A program made the position numbers and the translations under genes. A DNA stretch of 64,000 nucleotides from an uncultured Marinobacter sp. (GTDB lineage: Bacteria > Pseudomonadota > Gammaproteobacteria > Pseudomonadales > Oleiphilaceae). Each line of letters begins with the position of its first letter. The first letter of the stretch is position 1. The notes under the pieces were generated by a model. The model was given only the letters and a program-made list of their open reading frames with translations, was not told the origin of the DNA and did not search any database. Positions 37,400 to 47,256 of this stretch are shown here, piece after piece. Location: contig NZ_CAMYMK010000002.1 in NCBI RefSeq assembly GCF_947259545.1, positions 434,001 to 498,000 of the forward strand, in the 5' to 3' direction.

Positions 37400-38134
37400 A
37401 TGGGTGAAGCCAAACGACGCAAGGAAACCGGTGCCCCTCCACCCAGGAAAGGCAATAACCGCAAACCACTGATTGTCGGTGGTTCGATCCTGGTTGTTGT
37501 GCTCGCCGTTATCGGCCTGTTCTTCCTCACCGCCACACCGGATCCGACGTCCAGCGAGTTGCCGGTGGCTGCGCCGAACGCGGATGCCTTCCCCTCGGAG
37601 CTGGATCGTTACGGCGTTTCCGTGGGCGATGCTGAAGCCCCGGTGGTGGTTCGCGAATTTGCTGATTACCAGTGCCCGGCCTGCGGTCGGTTTTCCGATG
37701 CCAGCCAGCAGCTGAAAGAAAAGTATGTGGAGTCAGGGCAGGTGCGGTTTGTCTACTTCGATCTGCCCCTGCAGCAACACCAGAACGCCATGCCGGCGGC
37801 CCAGGCGGCGCGGTGTGCCGGTGACCAGAGCGCTTACTGGCCGATGCACGATCACTTGTTTGACAAGCAGAGTGAGTGGAGTGATTCGGGTGATCCGGTA
37901 GCGACCTTTACCCGCTACGCCAACGAACTGGGGCTGGAAGAACGCCGCTTCCGCCGCTGCATGGAAACCGAACTGCACCGGGAAGCTATTGAGCAGAGCC
38001 GGGAAGTGGCCATGCAACTGAAGGTGACCAGCACGCCGACGGTACTGGTCGACAACATCCGCCTGACCCGGCCGGGCTGGGGGCAACTGTCTGCCGTGGT
38101 GGAGCGTGAACTGGCGGACAGTAACCAGGATTAA
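37400..38134 (+). CDS. DsbA-family thioredoxin-like envelope protein
   Basis: A 244-residue protein anchored by one N-terminal membrane helix (residues about 23-44) after a basic cytosolic stretch (MGEAKRRKETGAPPPRKGN). The periplasmic domain carries the redox motif CPAC in FADYQCPACGRFSD and the cis-Pro loop TSTPTVLVDN. It should catalyse disulfide formation or isomerisation, or reduce, in the periplasm. AAGGAG sets the start. No DsbB partner is adjacent. Confidence 0.88.
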   Translation: MGEAKRRKETGAPPPRKGNNRKPLIVGGSILVVVLAVIGLFFLTATPDPTSSELPVAAPNADAFPSELDRYGVSVGDAEAPVVVREFADYQCPACGRFSDASQQLKEKYVESGQVRFVYFDLPLQQHQNAMPAAQAARCAGDQSAYWPMHDHLFDKQSEWSDSGDPVATFTRYANELGLEERRFRRCMETELHREAIEQSREVAMQLKVTSTPTVLVDNIRLTRPGWGQLSAVVERELADSNQD

Positions 38135-38169
38135 CTTGATCAGACCGCTCAGTTGGTTAAAATCTGCGC

Positions 38170-38197
38170 CCTCCCGCAATCCTGGTTTTGCGGGAGG
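38170..38197 (+). terminator. Hairpin between the DsbA-like gene and trhO
   Basis: CCTCCCGCAA pairs perfectly with TTGCGGGAGG over 10 bp with an 8-nt loop, 35 bp after the DsbA-like stop. No T-tract follows, so it may be an inefficient terminator or an mRNA stabiliser. Confidence 0.5.
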
Positions 38198-38248
38198 CTG
38201 ACGCAAATACATGCTCCGGATTTACGGTCCGGCCCGCAGGAGAAAACC

Positions 38249-39262
38249 ATGAGCAAAGACGTTGTCGTCTGCGCGCTATACAAGTTCGCAGTGTTGAATG
38301 ATTACAAGGCCCTTCGCCAGCCTTTGCTGGACCTGATGCTGGAGAAAGACGTGCACGGCACCCTGTTGCTGGCCCGGGAAGGCATCAATGGCACCATTGC
38401 CGGCAGCCGCGAGGGGATTGATGCCATCAAGGGATGGCTTGGTTCCGATGAGCGTTTTGACGGCATTGATTACAAGGAATCCTTCGTGGATATCCAGCCG
38501 TTCAAGCGAACCAAGGTGAAGCTCAAGAAAGAGATCGTCACCATGGGGGTCGACGGCATCGATCCAAAGCGCATCGTCGGCACCTACGTGCAGCCGAAAG
38601 ACTGGAATGATCTGATTTCCGATCCGGACGTAGTTCTGGTGGACACCCGCAACCAGTACGAGGTGGAGATCGGAACGTTCAAAAATGCCGTCAATCCGGC
38701 CACTGACACTTTCCGTGAATTTCCCGAGTATGTGCAGCGCAATCTGGACCCTTCCAGGCACAAGAAGGTCGCCATGTTCTGCACCGGTGGTATCCGTTGC
38801 GAGAAGTCCACAGCGTTTTTGAAAGAGCAGGGCTTTGAAGAGGTGTACCACCTGCAGGGTGGCATCCTGAAGTACCTCGAAGAGGTCCCGGAGGAGCAAA
38901 GTCTCTGGCAGGGTGAGTGTTTTGTCTTCGATGATCGTGTCACCGTCAATCACAAGCTTGAGCGCGGTGAATACGACCAGTGCCACGCCTGCCGGCGTCC
39001 GATCACCGAAGAGGACAAGCAGCGCCCCGAGTATGAGCAGGGTGTGAGTTGCCATCAGTGCATTGAGTCGCTGACGGAAGAACAGAAAGCACGGTTTGCA
39101 GAGCGTGAGCGGCAGATGCGCCTGGCGGAAGAACGTGGAGAAGCCCACGTGGGCGGCGAGGCGGCCCGTATCATCGCCGAGCGCAAGGCTCGCAAGAAAG
39201 CGGAGCGCGAGCGTCAGGCCCGCAATAGCCTCGCGGGGGAGCAGGCCGGAAAGTCCGCGTAA
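38249..39262 (+). CDS. trhO: tRNA uridine(34) hydroxylase TrhO (YceA)
   Basis: A 337-residue rhodanese-domain protein of the TrhO/YceA family, which hydroxylates U34 of tRNAs with oxygen to ho5U. The N-terminal domain contains [16 protein letters not shown], and the rhodanese active-site loop is [15 protein letters not shown] with the catalytic Cys. A Cys-rich patch (CHACRRP, CHQCIE) follows, then a basic helical tail. CAGGAG sets the start at MSKDVVV. Confidence 0.94.
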   Translation: MSKDVVVCALYKFAVLNDYKALRQPLLDLMLEKDVHGTLLLAREGINGTIAGSREGIDAIKGWLGSDERFDGIDYKESFVDIQPFKRTKVKLKKEIVTMGVDGIDPKRIVGTYVQPKDWNDLISDPDVVLVDTRNQYEVEIGTFKNAVNPATDTFREFPEYVQRNLDPSRHKKVAMFCTGGIRCEKSTAFLKEQGFEEVYHLQGGILKYLEEVPEEQSLWQGECFVFDDRVTVNHKLERGEYDQCHACRRPITEEDKQRPEYEQGVSCHQCIESLTEEQKARFAERERQMRLAEERGEAHVGGEAARIIAERKARKKAERERQARNSLAGEQAGKSA

Positions 39263-39280
39263 GCGTAACAAGGAGATTTC

Positions 39281-40009
39281 ATGGGATTGAAGCAGGCAAC
39301 GGCGATTACCGCGATTCTGATGGCGCCACTGGGAGTGGCGGAGTCGAAAGACTGGTCAGGTGAGGCGGAACTGGGGGTGCTCAAGACCACGGGTAACACC
39401 GAGGAAACCAACGTCAATGGCCGTCTGGGCCTGGTACAAGAGGTAACCGACTGGCGTAACATCGGCGACTTCCGTTCAACCTATTCCGAGGCGGAGGACC
39501 AGACCACGGCCGAGCGCTACCGGGCCGAACTGGAAACCAACTACAAGTTTGACGAATACCAGTACTGGTTCCTGCGGGGAGGTTATGAGAACGACCGGTT
39601 CTCGGGCTACGACTTCCAGTCATCCGCCACCACCGGTTACGGTAATCGCTTCCTGCGCTGGGGCGAGGGTTCGTTTCTCGACCTGTCGGCCGGTCTTGGT
39701 TATCGTTTCAACAAGCTGGAAGAGCCTGACGAGAACGGAAACCGCGAGGAAGAAGGGGCGATTGCTCGCCTGGCAGCGCAGTTTGATTTTGCCCTGTCCG
39801 AGACATCCCTGTTCCGTCAGACGCTGAGCTCGGAAATCGGTCTGGACGAAAACAATGTCATCACCGAATCGGAAACGTCGCTGCAGGCCAGTGTCGTGGG
39901 CAATCTGTCACTGAAAGTGGCGTATCGGGTCAAGCACTCGTCCGATGTCCCGGCCGATTCTGACAAGACCGACACCGAAACGTCCCTGTCACTGCTCTAC
40001 GGTTTCTGA
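39281..40009 (+). CDS. DUF481 (YdiY-like) outer membrane protein
   Basis: A 242-residue exported beta-barrel-type protein. The signal peptide covers about residues 1-22 (MGLKQATAITAILMAPLGVA). WSGEAELGVLKTTGNTEETN is the typical DUF481 start, and alternating strands follow, ending in the aromatic C-terminus LLYGF. The family is described as salt-induced outer membrane proteins. It begins 18 bp after trhO, and a strong terminator follows. Confidence 0.88.
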   Translation: MGLKQATAITAILMAPLGVAESKDWSGEAELGVLKTTGNTEETNVNGRLGLVQEVTDWRNIGDFRSTYSEAEDQTTAERYRAELETNYKFDEYQYWFLRGGYENDRFSGYDFQSSATTGYGNRFLRWGEGSFLDLSAGLGYRFNKLEEPDENGNREEEGAIARLAAQFDFALSETSLFRQTLSSEIGLDENNVITESETSLQASVVGNLSLKVAYRVKHSSDVPADSDKTDTETSLSLLYGF

Positions 40010-40022
40010 AGACCGCGCCATT

Positions 40023-40052
40023 AAAAAACGGGCCCCGAGAGGCCCGTTTTTT
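40023..40052 (+). terminator. Intrinsic terminator after the DUF481 gene
   Basis: AAAAAACGGGCC and GGCCCGTTTTTT form a stem with a 6-nt loop and T-tracts on both strands, so it probably serves both convergent genes. Confidence 0.92.
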
Positions 40053-40060
40053 GTTGGTGG

Positions 40061-41008
40061 CTATACCTTGTTGCGTAACCCCAGCTCGTCAGGGTAAGGC
40101 GTGAGATATTGCTGGGTGAGCAGGTAATCCACCGGTTCCCGCCGTTGTGCCATGCGCAGCAGGGTCATGGGAACCACCAGTGGAATCTCGCCACGGTGGT
40201 AGGCCTCGATCTGCTCCATCAGCACCTTTCGATCCTCGTCCGCCATGGAATCCCGCAGGTAACCCATCAGGTGTTGCATGGCATTGACATGGGAGCCACG
40301 ACTGACTTTCTGGCTCATGGCTTCCATGAAGCTGTGTATATAGCGATCGGCCAGTTCCGGCAATGGTTCGGACTTCAGGTCGCCCAGCATTGGACCAAGC
40401 TGGCGATAGATGCGTTCCGAATGCGCCAGCAACTGGAACTTGTGGCGGGTATGGAACTCGATCAGCGCCTGGGGTGAGAGCTTGTCGCCTGCCACGTTCT
40501 GCATCCAGTCGTCGTAGGCGAATACCCGCTCAATGAAGTTTTCCCGCAGCATGTCATCGTTCAGCCGGCCTTCTTCCTCAACGGGCATCAACGGAAAGGC
40601 CTTGATCAGCGCCTCCGCAAACATGCCGCGACCATCACGATGCACCACCCGGCCTTCCTCGTTATGGATCTTGATACGCTCCATGCCGCAGCTGGGGGAC
40701 TTTGCCATCAGGATGTAGCCACGAAGGTTGGCCAGTGAGGGTATCACCTCGTCAATGAAGGACTGCATGGCTTCGGTGTGGTCAGCCGTCCCTTTGGTTT
40801 CAATCAGGCGCAGTCCTTCCGGGTAATCCCGCAGGTGAATGGCCGGGCGTGGCACGCCCAGACCGGCCTCCAGTTCGGGACAGATCGAACGGAACTCAAA
40901 ATGCTTCGAGAGCACCTGAGTGCAATAACGGGAATGCTTGTGGCCGCCGTCGTGGCGAACCTCCTTGCCCAGCAGACAGGTGCTGATTCCAACTGGTATT
41001 CCGCTCAC
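40061..41008 (-). CDS. DUF523-DUF1722 fusion protein (YbgA-like)
   Basis: A 315-residue protein. The first half is DUF523 (GISTCLLGKEVRHDGGHKH, KSPSCGMERIKIH with conserved Cys); the second is DUF1722/YbgA (FHTRHKFQLLAHSERIYRQL). The family is often found with photolyases and has no assigned reaction; the Cys residues suggest a metal or cluster. The GTG start at 41008 is preferred because CGGAGG precedes it; the frame is open to 41098 without support. Confidence 0.87.
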   Translation of the reverse strand: MSGIPVGISTCLLGKEVRHDGGHKHSRYCTQVLSKHFEFRSICPELEAGLGVPRPAIHLRDYPEGLRLIETKGTADHTEAMQSFIDEVIPSLANLRGYILMAKSPSCGMERIKIHNEEGRVVHRDGRGMFAEALIKAFPLMPVEEEGRLNDDMLRENFIERVFAYDDWMQNVAGDKLSPQALIEFHTRHKFQLLAHSERIYRQLGPMLGDLKSEPLPELADRYIHSFMEAMSQKVSRGSHVNAMQHLMGYLRDSMADEDRKVLMEQIEAYHRGEIPLVVPMTLLRMAQRREPVDYLLTQQYLTPYPDELGLRNKV

Positions 41009-41090
41009 GTGAGGCCTCCGATGGTGAATCGTCAAAGGAAATACGTGATTGCAGTGTAAATCGATCAGAGGGCTCTGTGGAAACGTATTT

Positions 41091-43340
41091 CTACTCACTA
41101 CCGGAGGTAGTGGGTGAACGGCGCCGTTTCTTGGCGGTCAGCGCCAGGGTGGTCGCGTAGATGTCGTGAACATCCCGGGCAAACTGCTCCACAGAAAAGT
41201 CCCTGGCAAAAGCGAGTGCCTGTTCCGCCAGTGTCTGTCTCAGCTCATCGTCCTCAAGCAGGCGCTTCGCCTGTGCGCACCACTGGTCCTGCCTCTCCGG
41301 GGTTTTGAAGCCGTTGAACCCTTCACGGACAACATCTTCAATGCCGCTGGAACGCACGGCTACAACCGGCAGACCGGCCGCCATGGCTTCCAGGATCACC
41401 ATGCCCTGGGTCTCGGATTTGGAGGCAAACAGAAATGCATCGCCGAGCCGGTACCAGATTGCCATGTCCTCCGGTGGTACGGAGCCCACCAGCGTAACGT
41501 GTTGTTCCAGGTCGAGATCCCGGATCTTGGTCTGCAGACGGTCCCGTTGATGACCCTCCCCGATCATCAGGAAACGGAAAGGCACGTTCGTTTGCTGCCG
41601 CAATGTGTTAATCGCCTCGATCATGAAGTCGATGTTTTTCTCGTTGGACAGCCTGGACACGCTGATAAAGACTTTCTCTTCTTTCAGATTCAGCGATTGG
41701 CGTAGCTCGTCTATGTCGTCCTGGCTCACTTGCTGGAACTGGTGATATTCGATGCCGGTTGGTTGAACAAACGTCGGAGTCTTTACCCCGATCATCCGCA
41801 GGTACTCTTCCGTGGAGTAGGTCGGCACGATGACGCCATCGCACTTGTTGGCAAAATGCTTGATCAGTGCATGGGAAATCAGGTTGCGGAACAGCATACC
41901 GGGTAAGGGCACGAAGTGGGCGTAATGTTCCAGCCTCGTATGGTAAGTATAGATGGCAGGCACCTTTAGCCGTCGCGCCATGAAGAGGCCCAGGGATCCC
42001 AGCCAGATAGGGTGGTGCAGGTGAATAATGTCCGGACGGAAAGATCGCACCCCCTTGCGGATGCGGGCCAGGAAAATATTCGCCAGCCGGAATTCCCCTT
42101 TCTGCCCCATGGCGAGCAATGAGGGCACCCGCAGTACCTGTTCTTCCCCCTCGGGCTGATCCTTGTATCTGGGCGCGACCACCAGCAACTTGTCACCCAG
42201 GCGCTCAAGGCCCCGCCGAAGCCGCTCGATCGAGAGCGGAACGCCACCAATAAATGGCAGGTAGTTGTTGGTAAACATCACCACTTTCAGCGATTTCTCC
42301 TGCCAGGGCGTCGGGTCCAGATCGTAATCCGGGTAGTAATCCTTGCTGACAAAGATGGCCGCATAGAGCTTGATGGTAATGGCCGCAAAAAGCGTGACGA
42401 TAAGGGTGAAGTTGATATAGCCGGTGTACAGCAGGGAGTAGATAAAGAACCAGAGACCTTCCAGGCGCTCGAGAATGGGGTGCTGGCCAACCTTCATGCG
42501 CTGGAGGGAGTGGCTGATGTCGCCATTCGGGCTGACATCCACCCGCACGAAATGGTAGAAGCTGGAGTCGTTATTCAGAACCAGTCCACCGGCGCCACCG
42601 GTGGTGATAAAGCGGGTATCCCCCACCTGACGGTCCGAATACAGGGAAACGTTGGCGGAGAACACAAGGTCAATGTTGTGTTGTTCTACGGTACGCAGCA
42701 GTGCTTCCCGAAATGCTTCCGGGGCCAGGTAGTCGTCCCGCTCGTCGAACGGCGCATCGACTTCCGGCTCTACCGGTGGGTGGCCGATAAACAGAATCCG
42801 GGCGGCTGACGTATCCTGGCTTAACAGATCGTCCAGCCAGCGCATTTGCCATTGCCAGGAGGTTTTGCCGGTGCTGTCCAGAAAAATCAGCCGGCTGTTG
42901 CCCGCCAGGATGCTGTAAAAGTGCGGCCCGAAGTGGTCATAGAACCGGAAACTGCCAAACTCCTCATACTCATGAGCGCCAAAGGTGAGCAGGTAGGGAA
43001 TCTTAAGGTGGCTGAGCGACCCGTACAGGGCGCGGTACTTGTCCTCACCGCCACCGCTGACAGCATTGCCCGCCGACACCATGAAATCGATGCCGGAGCG
43101 GTTGAGTTCCGGGATGATCCGGTCCTCGAAAATCCCCACGGAGTTATTGATATTGCCAACCACGGCGAAGCTGAAAGGGGTGTCCTTCTGGATTTTCTGG
43201 TGAATCCGTTCCACCTGCTGGGTGTGTATGCCGTCGAAGTCTTCCAGAAACAGGTTCAGGTAGGCCTTATACCCAACCAGCAGGAGCACGATCGCCAGGC
43301 ACAGGTAAAACAGCCATTTCAACGGGTTTCGGAAAATCAT
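41091..43340 (-). CDS. Fusion of a degenerate calcineurin-like phosphoesterase and a GT4 glycosyltransferase
   Basis: A 749-residue membrane protein. After a membrane helix (about 9-28), residues 55-260 follow the calcineurin-like fold, but the usual metal ligands are replaced: GNINN (62-66) for the Asp-x-His motif, GN (91-92) for GD, GAHE (121-124) for GNHE, ANVS (229-232) for GHxH; only GHPP (186-189) is kept. A membrane region lies near 295-332. From about 351 to the end there is a GT-B family 4 transferase (FTNNYLPFIGGVPLSIERL; SETQGMVILEAMAAGLPVV with the EX7E motif). It lies 2 bp after the UPF0104 gene, suggesting glycolipid synthesis. Confidence 0.86.
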   Translation of the reverse strand: MIFRNPLKWLFYLCLAIVLLLVGYKAYLNLFLEDFDGIHTQQVERIHQKIQKDTPFSFAVVGNINNSVGIFEDRIIPELNRSGIDFMVSAGNAVSGGGEDKYRALYGSLSHLKIPYLLTFGAHEYEEFGSFRFYDHFGPHFYSILAGNSRLIFLDSTGKTSWQWQMRWLDDLLSQDTSAARILFIGHPPVEPEVDAPFDERDDYLAPEAFREALLRTVEQHNIDLVFSANVSLYSDRQVGDTRFITTGGAGGLVLNNDSSFYHFVRVDVSPNGDISHSLQRMKVGQHPILERLEGLWFFIYSLLYTGYINFTLIVTLFAAITIKLYAAIFVSKDYYPDYDLDPTPWQEKSLKVVMFTNNYLPFIGGVPLSIERLRRGLERLGDKLLVVAPRYKDQPEGEEQVLRVPSLLAMGQKGEFRLANIFLARIRKGVRSFRPDIIHLHHPIWLGSLGLFMARRLKVPAIYTYHTRLEHYAHFVPLPGMLFRNLISHALIKHFANKCDGVIVPTYSTEEYLRMIGVKTPTFVQPTGIEYHQFQQVSQDDIDELRQSLNLKEEKVFISVSRLSNEKNIDFMIEAINTLRQQTNVPFRFLMIGEGHQRDRLQTKIRDLDLEQHVTLVGSVPPEDMAIWYRLGDAFLFASKSETQGMVILEAMAAGLPVVAVRSSGIEDVVREGFNGFKTPERQDQWCAQAKRLLEDDELRQTLAEQALAFARDFSVEQFARDVHDIYATTLALTAKKRRRSPTTSGSE

Positions 43341-43342
43341 CC

Positions 43343-44395
43343 TTATTTCCTGCGGTTCTTGATAAGTTCCCTCTGGAGTACCACCAGACCGATCAGCATG
43401 CCCAGGTAAATAGTCAGCAGGCGCCAGCTCACGATCACCAGAATCAGGTGGTTGCCCGACAGGATATCCCGGAAGAAGCTGCCAAAGACACCCTCGGAGA
43501 TGCCGGATGCACCCGGGGTTGGCGCGAAATACATGATGAATGTAGTCACCACCAGCAACCCCAGGGAAATCAGGTAGTCCACATCGTAGCCCAGTCCGTG
43601 GATAAGCAGGGCAGGGAAACTGAACAGGCTGAGGAGGAAGATCATGGTGAACAGAATCGACAGGCAGATAAACAGCGGGCGCCCGCCGAGGTAGTCGCGG
43701 AAACTGCGTGAGAACCTCAGCATTTCCCGTCGCGCCTTGAATTGCCAGTGCCGGTGCCGGTCGTCACTGAGCAGATGGAAGTGATGGAGTCTTTTTAGAA
43801 AACGGCTGAGTGGCCGGATCAGCCAATGGGTACGAAGCAACAGAACGGTGAAGAAACCCAGGTAGATCAACACGAAAACGGCCAGTGCCATCCCCACCTC
43901 ACCGGCAATGGTGTTGCCATCCAAGGCATCGAGAGTGACCAGGCAAACCGGTGTCAGGGAGAATATAAAAAACACCGCCAGAACCGTCCGGATGGTGGTG
44001 GCAGCGGTGGCCCGCCCGACGGGTACGCCGTGATGATGCAGGTACCAGATCTGTGCGAAGCCGCCTCCCGTGGCCATGGGCGTGACATTGGAAAAAAACA
44101 GGTTGAGGAACACCAGGCGGAACATTGTCCCCAGGGGCATCTGATGTCCAAGTGCCTTCAGGGTGAAGTACAGCCGCAAGCCGTCGGACAGAAAATAGAT
44201 GAACAACAGTCCGCCGACAGCGGCCAGCATCTGAGGGGACAACAGGTTCGCATCGAAGCTGAAGCTGCGTTCGGCAAACACATCGTAGACAACATACAGG
44301 CCGATAGCCGTCAGTGCGATAAACGCCAGGCTGAAGACGGTCAGCCTTCGCCAGGACGAACGTTTTGAGTAGTTGACATCGGTTGCGTCAGTCAT
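43343..44395 (-). CDS. UPF0104 / lysylphosphatidylglycerol synthase TM-like membrane protein
   Basis: A 350-residue protein with about eight membrane helices. NLFFSNVTPMATGGGFAQIW and the PTPGASGISEGVFGSFF segment are the hallmark motifs of the flippase-like (AglD2/MprF N-domain) family. Such proteins often sit beside glycosyltransferases and are thought to translocate or handle lipid-linked sugars. Its stop is 2 bp from the start of the glycosyltransferase fusion gene, so they act together. Confidence 0.87.
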   Translation of the reverse strand: MTDATDVNYSKRSSWRRLTVFSLAFIALTAIGLYVVYDVFAERSFSFDANLLSPQMLAAVGGLLFIYFLSDGLRLYFTLKALGHQMPLGTMFRLVFLNLFFSNVTPMATGGGFAQIWYLHHHGVPVGRATAATTIRTVLAVFFIFSLTPVCLVTLDALDGNTIAGEVGMALAVFVLIYLGFFTVLLLRTHWLIRPLSRFLKRLHHFHLLSDDRHRHWQFKARREMLRFSRSFRDYLGGRPLFICLSILFTMIFLLSLFSFPALLIHGLGYDVDYLISLGLLVVTTFIMYFAPTPGASGISEGVFGSFFRDILSGNHLILVIVSWRLLTIYLGMLIGLVVLQRELIKNRRK

Positions 44396-44418
44396 CGGGC
44401 GCCCGCTGGATGCGCGGC

Positions 44419-45078
44419 CTAGGAGGCCAGGGCCTGCTGGATCAGGGCTTTCTGATGCTCGGCAAACTTATGTACCAGAGCCTGGGCCTTGTCGGCATCC
44501 CGTGCCAGAACCGCCTGTGGCAGTTGGGTAAAGAACTCACTGGTTTGGGCCAGCCCCTGACGGTAGCGTTCCGCGCTGAGGTAGTAGGCACGGCTCACCG
44601 CCGGCTTGAAATTGGAGAGGGCTTCAGTGAGGTAGGGATTCCGAGCCACTTCACAGCAGACTTCCATAACTTCGAAACTGGCTTCCACCACCGCCGCAAT
44701 ATTGACCGATGGCTGTTTCATCTGCTCAATGACCTTCCCGACGACATCCAGCATCCGGGGCTTATCCGCTTCCTGCCATCGCTCACACACCTTGGCTGCC
44801 AGCATCAGTAACATGTGCATGTAGACGTCATACAACTCAGACGCATGCTCGGCATCCAGACGACTCGCCGACGCCCCCTTGCGTGGTGTGATGTCCACCA
44901 GGTGCCAGCGCTCAAGGGTATAAAGCGCCTCCTTGACTGAGGCACGGCTGACCTTCAGGTCTGTGGCGGTGGTGGCTTCATGAATCCGTTCACCGGGCCG
45001 GATCTGGCCAGTCATGATGCGTTCGGCGAGATAGTTGGCTATTTGCTCGGCAAGGGTATTGGGAACCTGAAAATCCAT
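44419..45078 (-). CDS. GntR-family (FCD) transcriptional regulator
   Basis: A 219-residue regulator with an N-terminal GntR winged helix (LAERIMTGQIRPGERIHEAT, VSRASVKEALYTLER) and an all-helical FCD ligand domain (YDVYMHMLLMLAAKV). FadR-subfamily regulators bind organic acids or fatty acyl ligands; the ligand here is unknown. It lies 23 bp before the UPF0104 gene on the same strand and may be co-transcribed with that pair. Confidence 0.9.
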   Translation of the reverse strand: MDFQVPNTLAEQIANYLAERIMTGQIRPGERIHEATTATDLKVSRASVKEALYTLERWHLVDITPRKGASASRLDAEHASELYDVYMHMLLMLAAKVCERWQEADKPRMLDVVGKVIEQMKQPSVNIAAVVEASFEVMEVCCEVARNPYLTEALSNFKPAVSRAYYLSAERYRQGLAQTSEFFTQLPQAVLARDADKAQALVHKFAEHQKALIQQALAS

Positions 45079-45139
45079 AAGGGCTCTCTGAACGGGATGT
45101 AAAAGCCGAGTTTATCACAGCCTTACAACTTCCGGCCGG

Positions 45140-46495
45140 CTATGCTCCATTCCGATCCTGCCCCAGCACATGGTCCAACATCGGGTCCCGGCCGGCTTCC
45201 CGGCCACGGTGATCCAGGAACCTCAGGCGAATGTGGGGCGGGATGCCCGCATCTTCGTAGATCTCGCCATCAGAGGCCCGGTAGATCTCGTTCGACAGGG
45301 TAAGTTCCCAGCCGTTGGGCAGGTGGCGCTCCAGAGTGTCTGAAAGGATGCCATGGGTGGGCTCGCCTATTAACGTCACGCGGGGATGTTGCAGCAACGC
45401 AAGCACGAAAATTTCAGCAGCGCTGGCAGTGAGCTCGCTGGTCAGCACGAACAGGTTCCCGCGATAGGTCCCGGCGGTGGCGGGCGCGACATGGATCGCC
45501 TGCCGGCCGGTGTAACCGTTGCCCTGCCGGGCGGACTTGGTGAAGGCCAGGCGTTTCCGGTCCATCAGGTAGGAGGCGAAGCAGAGCGCCACGCCGTCGT
45601 AGCCGCCACCGTTACCCCGTACATCCACCACCAGATTGGGCAGGTGGCCCACGTTTGCCAACACCTGTTGCATCAGGGCGTGGATGGCGGCCAGGTCGTC
45701 CGCCGGATAACCGATCCTGCCGCTTTGGCCCGCCATAGCCTGGATGTTGAGGTAACCGGTGTCGTCGCTCAGGCAGCCCCACTCAACCAGGTGATTGCCG
45801 CCATGGTGGATGCGGCCAGCCAGATAGTCGTAGTGAATCACCTCGCGGAGCCACGCTCGCAGCCCGCCCAGGTAGCTGTCGATATCCTCCGTGGTGTCAG
45901 CCGCCTCCAGTTCGTCGTCCAGGCGCTTGAAGATAGCCGGCAGGGGGCCGGAGTTGTACTGTCCCCAGGGCGAGTGCAGGTGGACGTGGCCGTCCCGCAA
46001 CAGGTGAAGCATGGCCACCACGGTGCCGTAAAGTACCTCCGGGTGACTGTCCGGTTTGATTCTGGGGCGAAAATCCCGATACGCCTGGTGCCAGTCCACG
46101 CCCTTGAGGTCGAACAGAGCGTATTGCTCAGCAAACGTGTGCCAGAAAACCTCGAAATTGTACTCGGGATCCTGCGGTTTCCGGCCGCGGCTATCGGCGA
46201 CAGTTGCGGGCAGAGTCGTCAGGCGGCGAAAACCGATCCGGGTTACCCCCGTTGCCCGGTGCGCGCTGAAGGCCTGTCCGCCGGGGGATACCCTCAGGGT
46301 ATCATAACGCTCACTTAACTCATCGAGCGACCCGGAAAACAGCGGCAGGCAACTGATCGAGGTTTCCTCGAAAAAAGTGTATTGGTCTTCCTCGATCAAC
46401 AGCACCTTGCCATAGCCCAGGGATCGCCAAACACCTTGCAGGTGACTGAAATCGGTTGCAGAGGGGGACCTCTCGGTCCGGCGGGCGCTTCTCAT
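45140..46495 (-). CDS. S41-family peptidase
   Basis: A 451-residue protein with no signal peptide or membrane helix. The C-terminal half carries the S41/tail-specific protease core: VVDVRGNGGGYDGVALCFAS and the nucleophile loop TSELTASAAEIFVLAL, then LIGEPTHGILSDTLERHLPNG. The N-terminal 130 residues look like a lipocalin- or beta-rich accessory region and the middle part holds a possible cap domain (AMLHLLRDGHVHLHSP). The substrate is unknown. The start is uncertain: ATG at 46495 has no clear ribosome-binding site. Confidence 0.82.
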   Translation of the reverse strand: MRSARRTERSPSATDFSHLQGVWRSLGYGKVLLIEEDQYTFFEETSISCLPLFSGSLDELSERYDTLRVSPGGQAFSAHRATGVTRIGFRRLTTLPATVADSRGRKPQDPEYNFEVFWHTFAEQYALFDLKGVDWHQAYRDFRPRIKPDSHPEVLYGTVVAMLHLLRDGHVHLHSPWGQYNSGPLPAIFKRLDDELEAADTTEDIDSYLGGLRAWLREVIHYDYLAGRIHHGGNHLVEWGCLSDDTGYLNIQAMAGQSGRIGYPADDLAAIHALMQQVLANVGHLPNLVVDVRGNGGGYDGVALCFASYLMDRKRLAFTKSARQGNGYTGRQAIHVAPATAGTYRGNLFVLTSELTASAAEIFVLALLQHPRVTLIGEPTHGILSDTLERHLPNGWELTLSNEIYRASDGEIYEDAGIPPHIRLRFLDHRGREAGRDPMLDHVLGQDRNGA

Positions 46496-46707
46496 GGCAA
46501 GAGTCCAGAATGCAGGAGGCTGAAAACGTCGTCGACTATCAACTGAGGATAGCTCAGTCCGCTAATCGTCGCTGGCGGTCATCCTGAGGGGTAGTGCGGA
46601 TCCCTGATTGGAAGCCCGCGCTCAACGCTTTATCATCGGGTTCAGTCACCGCCTTAAGGGCGACCTGGTTAATATTTGAATCCTGAACGCATAAAAGGGA
46701 GCACCCC

Positions 46708-47256
46708 ATGCCCAAGCACTTCGAACAAGCCCCAGGCCTGCACGAAGCATCAGTGCCCGAGACCGAAGGCTATGTCTTCAACCAGACCATGCTGCGCATC
46801 AAGGACCCCGAGCGCTCCATGGACTTCTACACCCGGGTAATGGGCATGCGCCTCGTCAGAAAACTCGATTTCCCGGAAATGAAATTCACCCTGTATTTCC
46901 TGGCCTACCTGGACGACCGCCAGGCCAACACCGTGCCCACGGACGATGCGCACAGAACCACCTTTACCTTCGGCCGTGAAGCCATGCTCGAGCTGACCCA
47001 TAACTGGGGCACAGAAGGCGAAGAAGGCTTTGGCTACCACAACGGCAACGACGAGCCCCAGGGCTTCGGTCACATCGGTGTTGCAGTGCCGGACGTCTAC
47101 GCCGCCTGCGATCGTTTTGACCAGCTCGGTGTGGAGTTTGTGAAAAAGCCGGACGACGGCAAGATGAAAGGCCTGGCGTTTATCATGGACCCGGACGGCT
47201 ACTGGATCGAGATCCTGCAGCCGAACATGCTGGAGAAACAGCGCAAGGACAGCTGA
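46708..47256 (+). CDS. gloA: Lactoylglutathione lyase (glyoxalase I)
   Basis: A 182-residue glyoxalase I, converting methylglyoxal-glutathione hemithioacetal to S-lactoylglutathione. [30 protein letters not shown] (metal Glu region) and [19 protein letters not shown] (metal His) are conserved, and the extra N-terminal 20 residues and length fit the long, eukaryote-like (zinc-type) branch. AAGGGAG sets the start. Its stop abuts that of the convergent EamA gene. Confidence 0.95.
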   Translation: MPKHFEQAPGLHEASVPETEGYVFNQTMLRIKDPERSMDFYTRVMGMRLVRKLDFPEMKFTLYFLAYLDDRQANTVPTDDAHRTTFTFGREAMLELTHNWGTEGEEGFGYHNGNDEPQGFGHIGVAVPDVYAACDRFDQLGVEFVKKPDDGKMKGLAFIMDPDGYWIEILQPNMLEKQRKDS

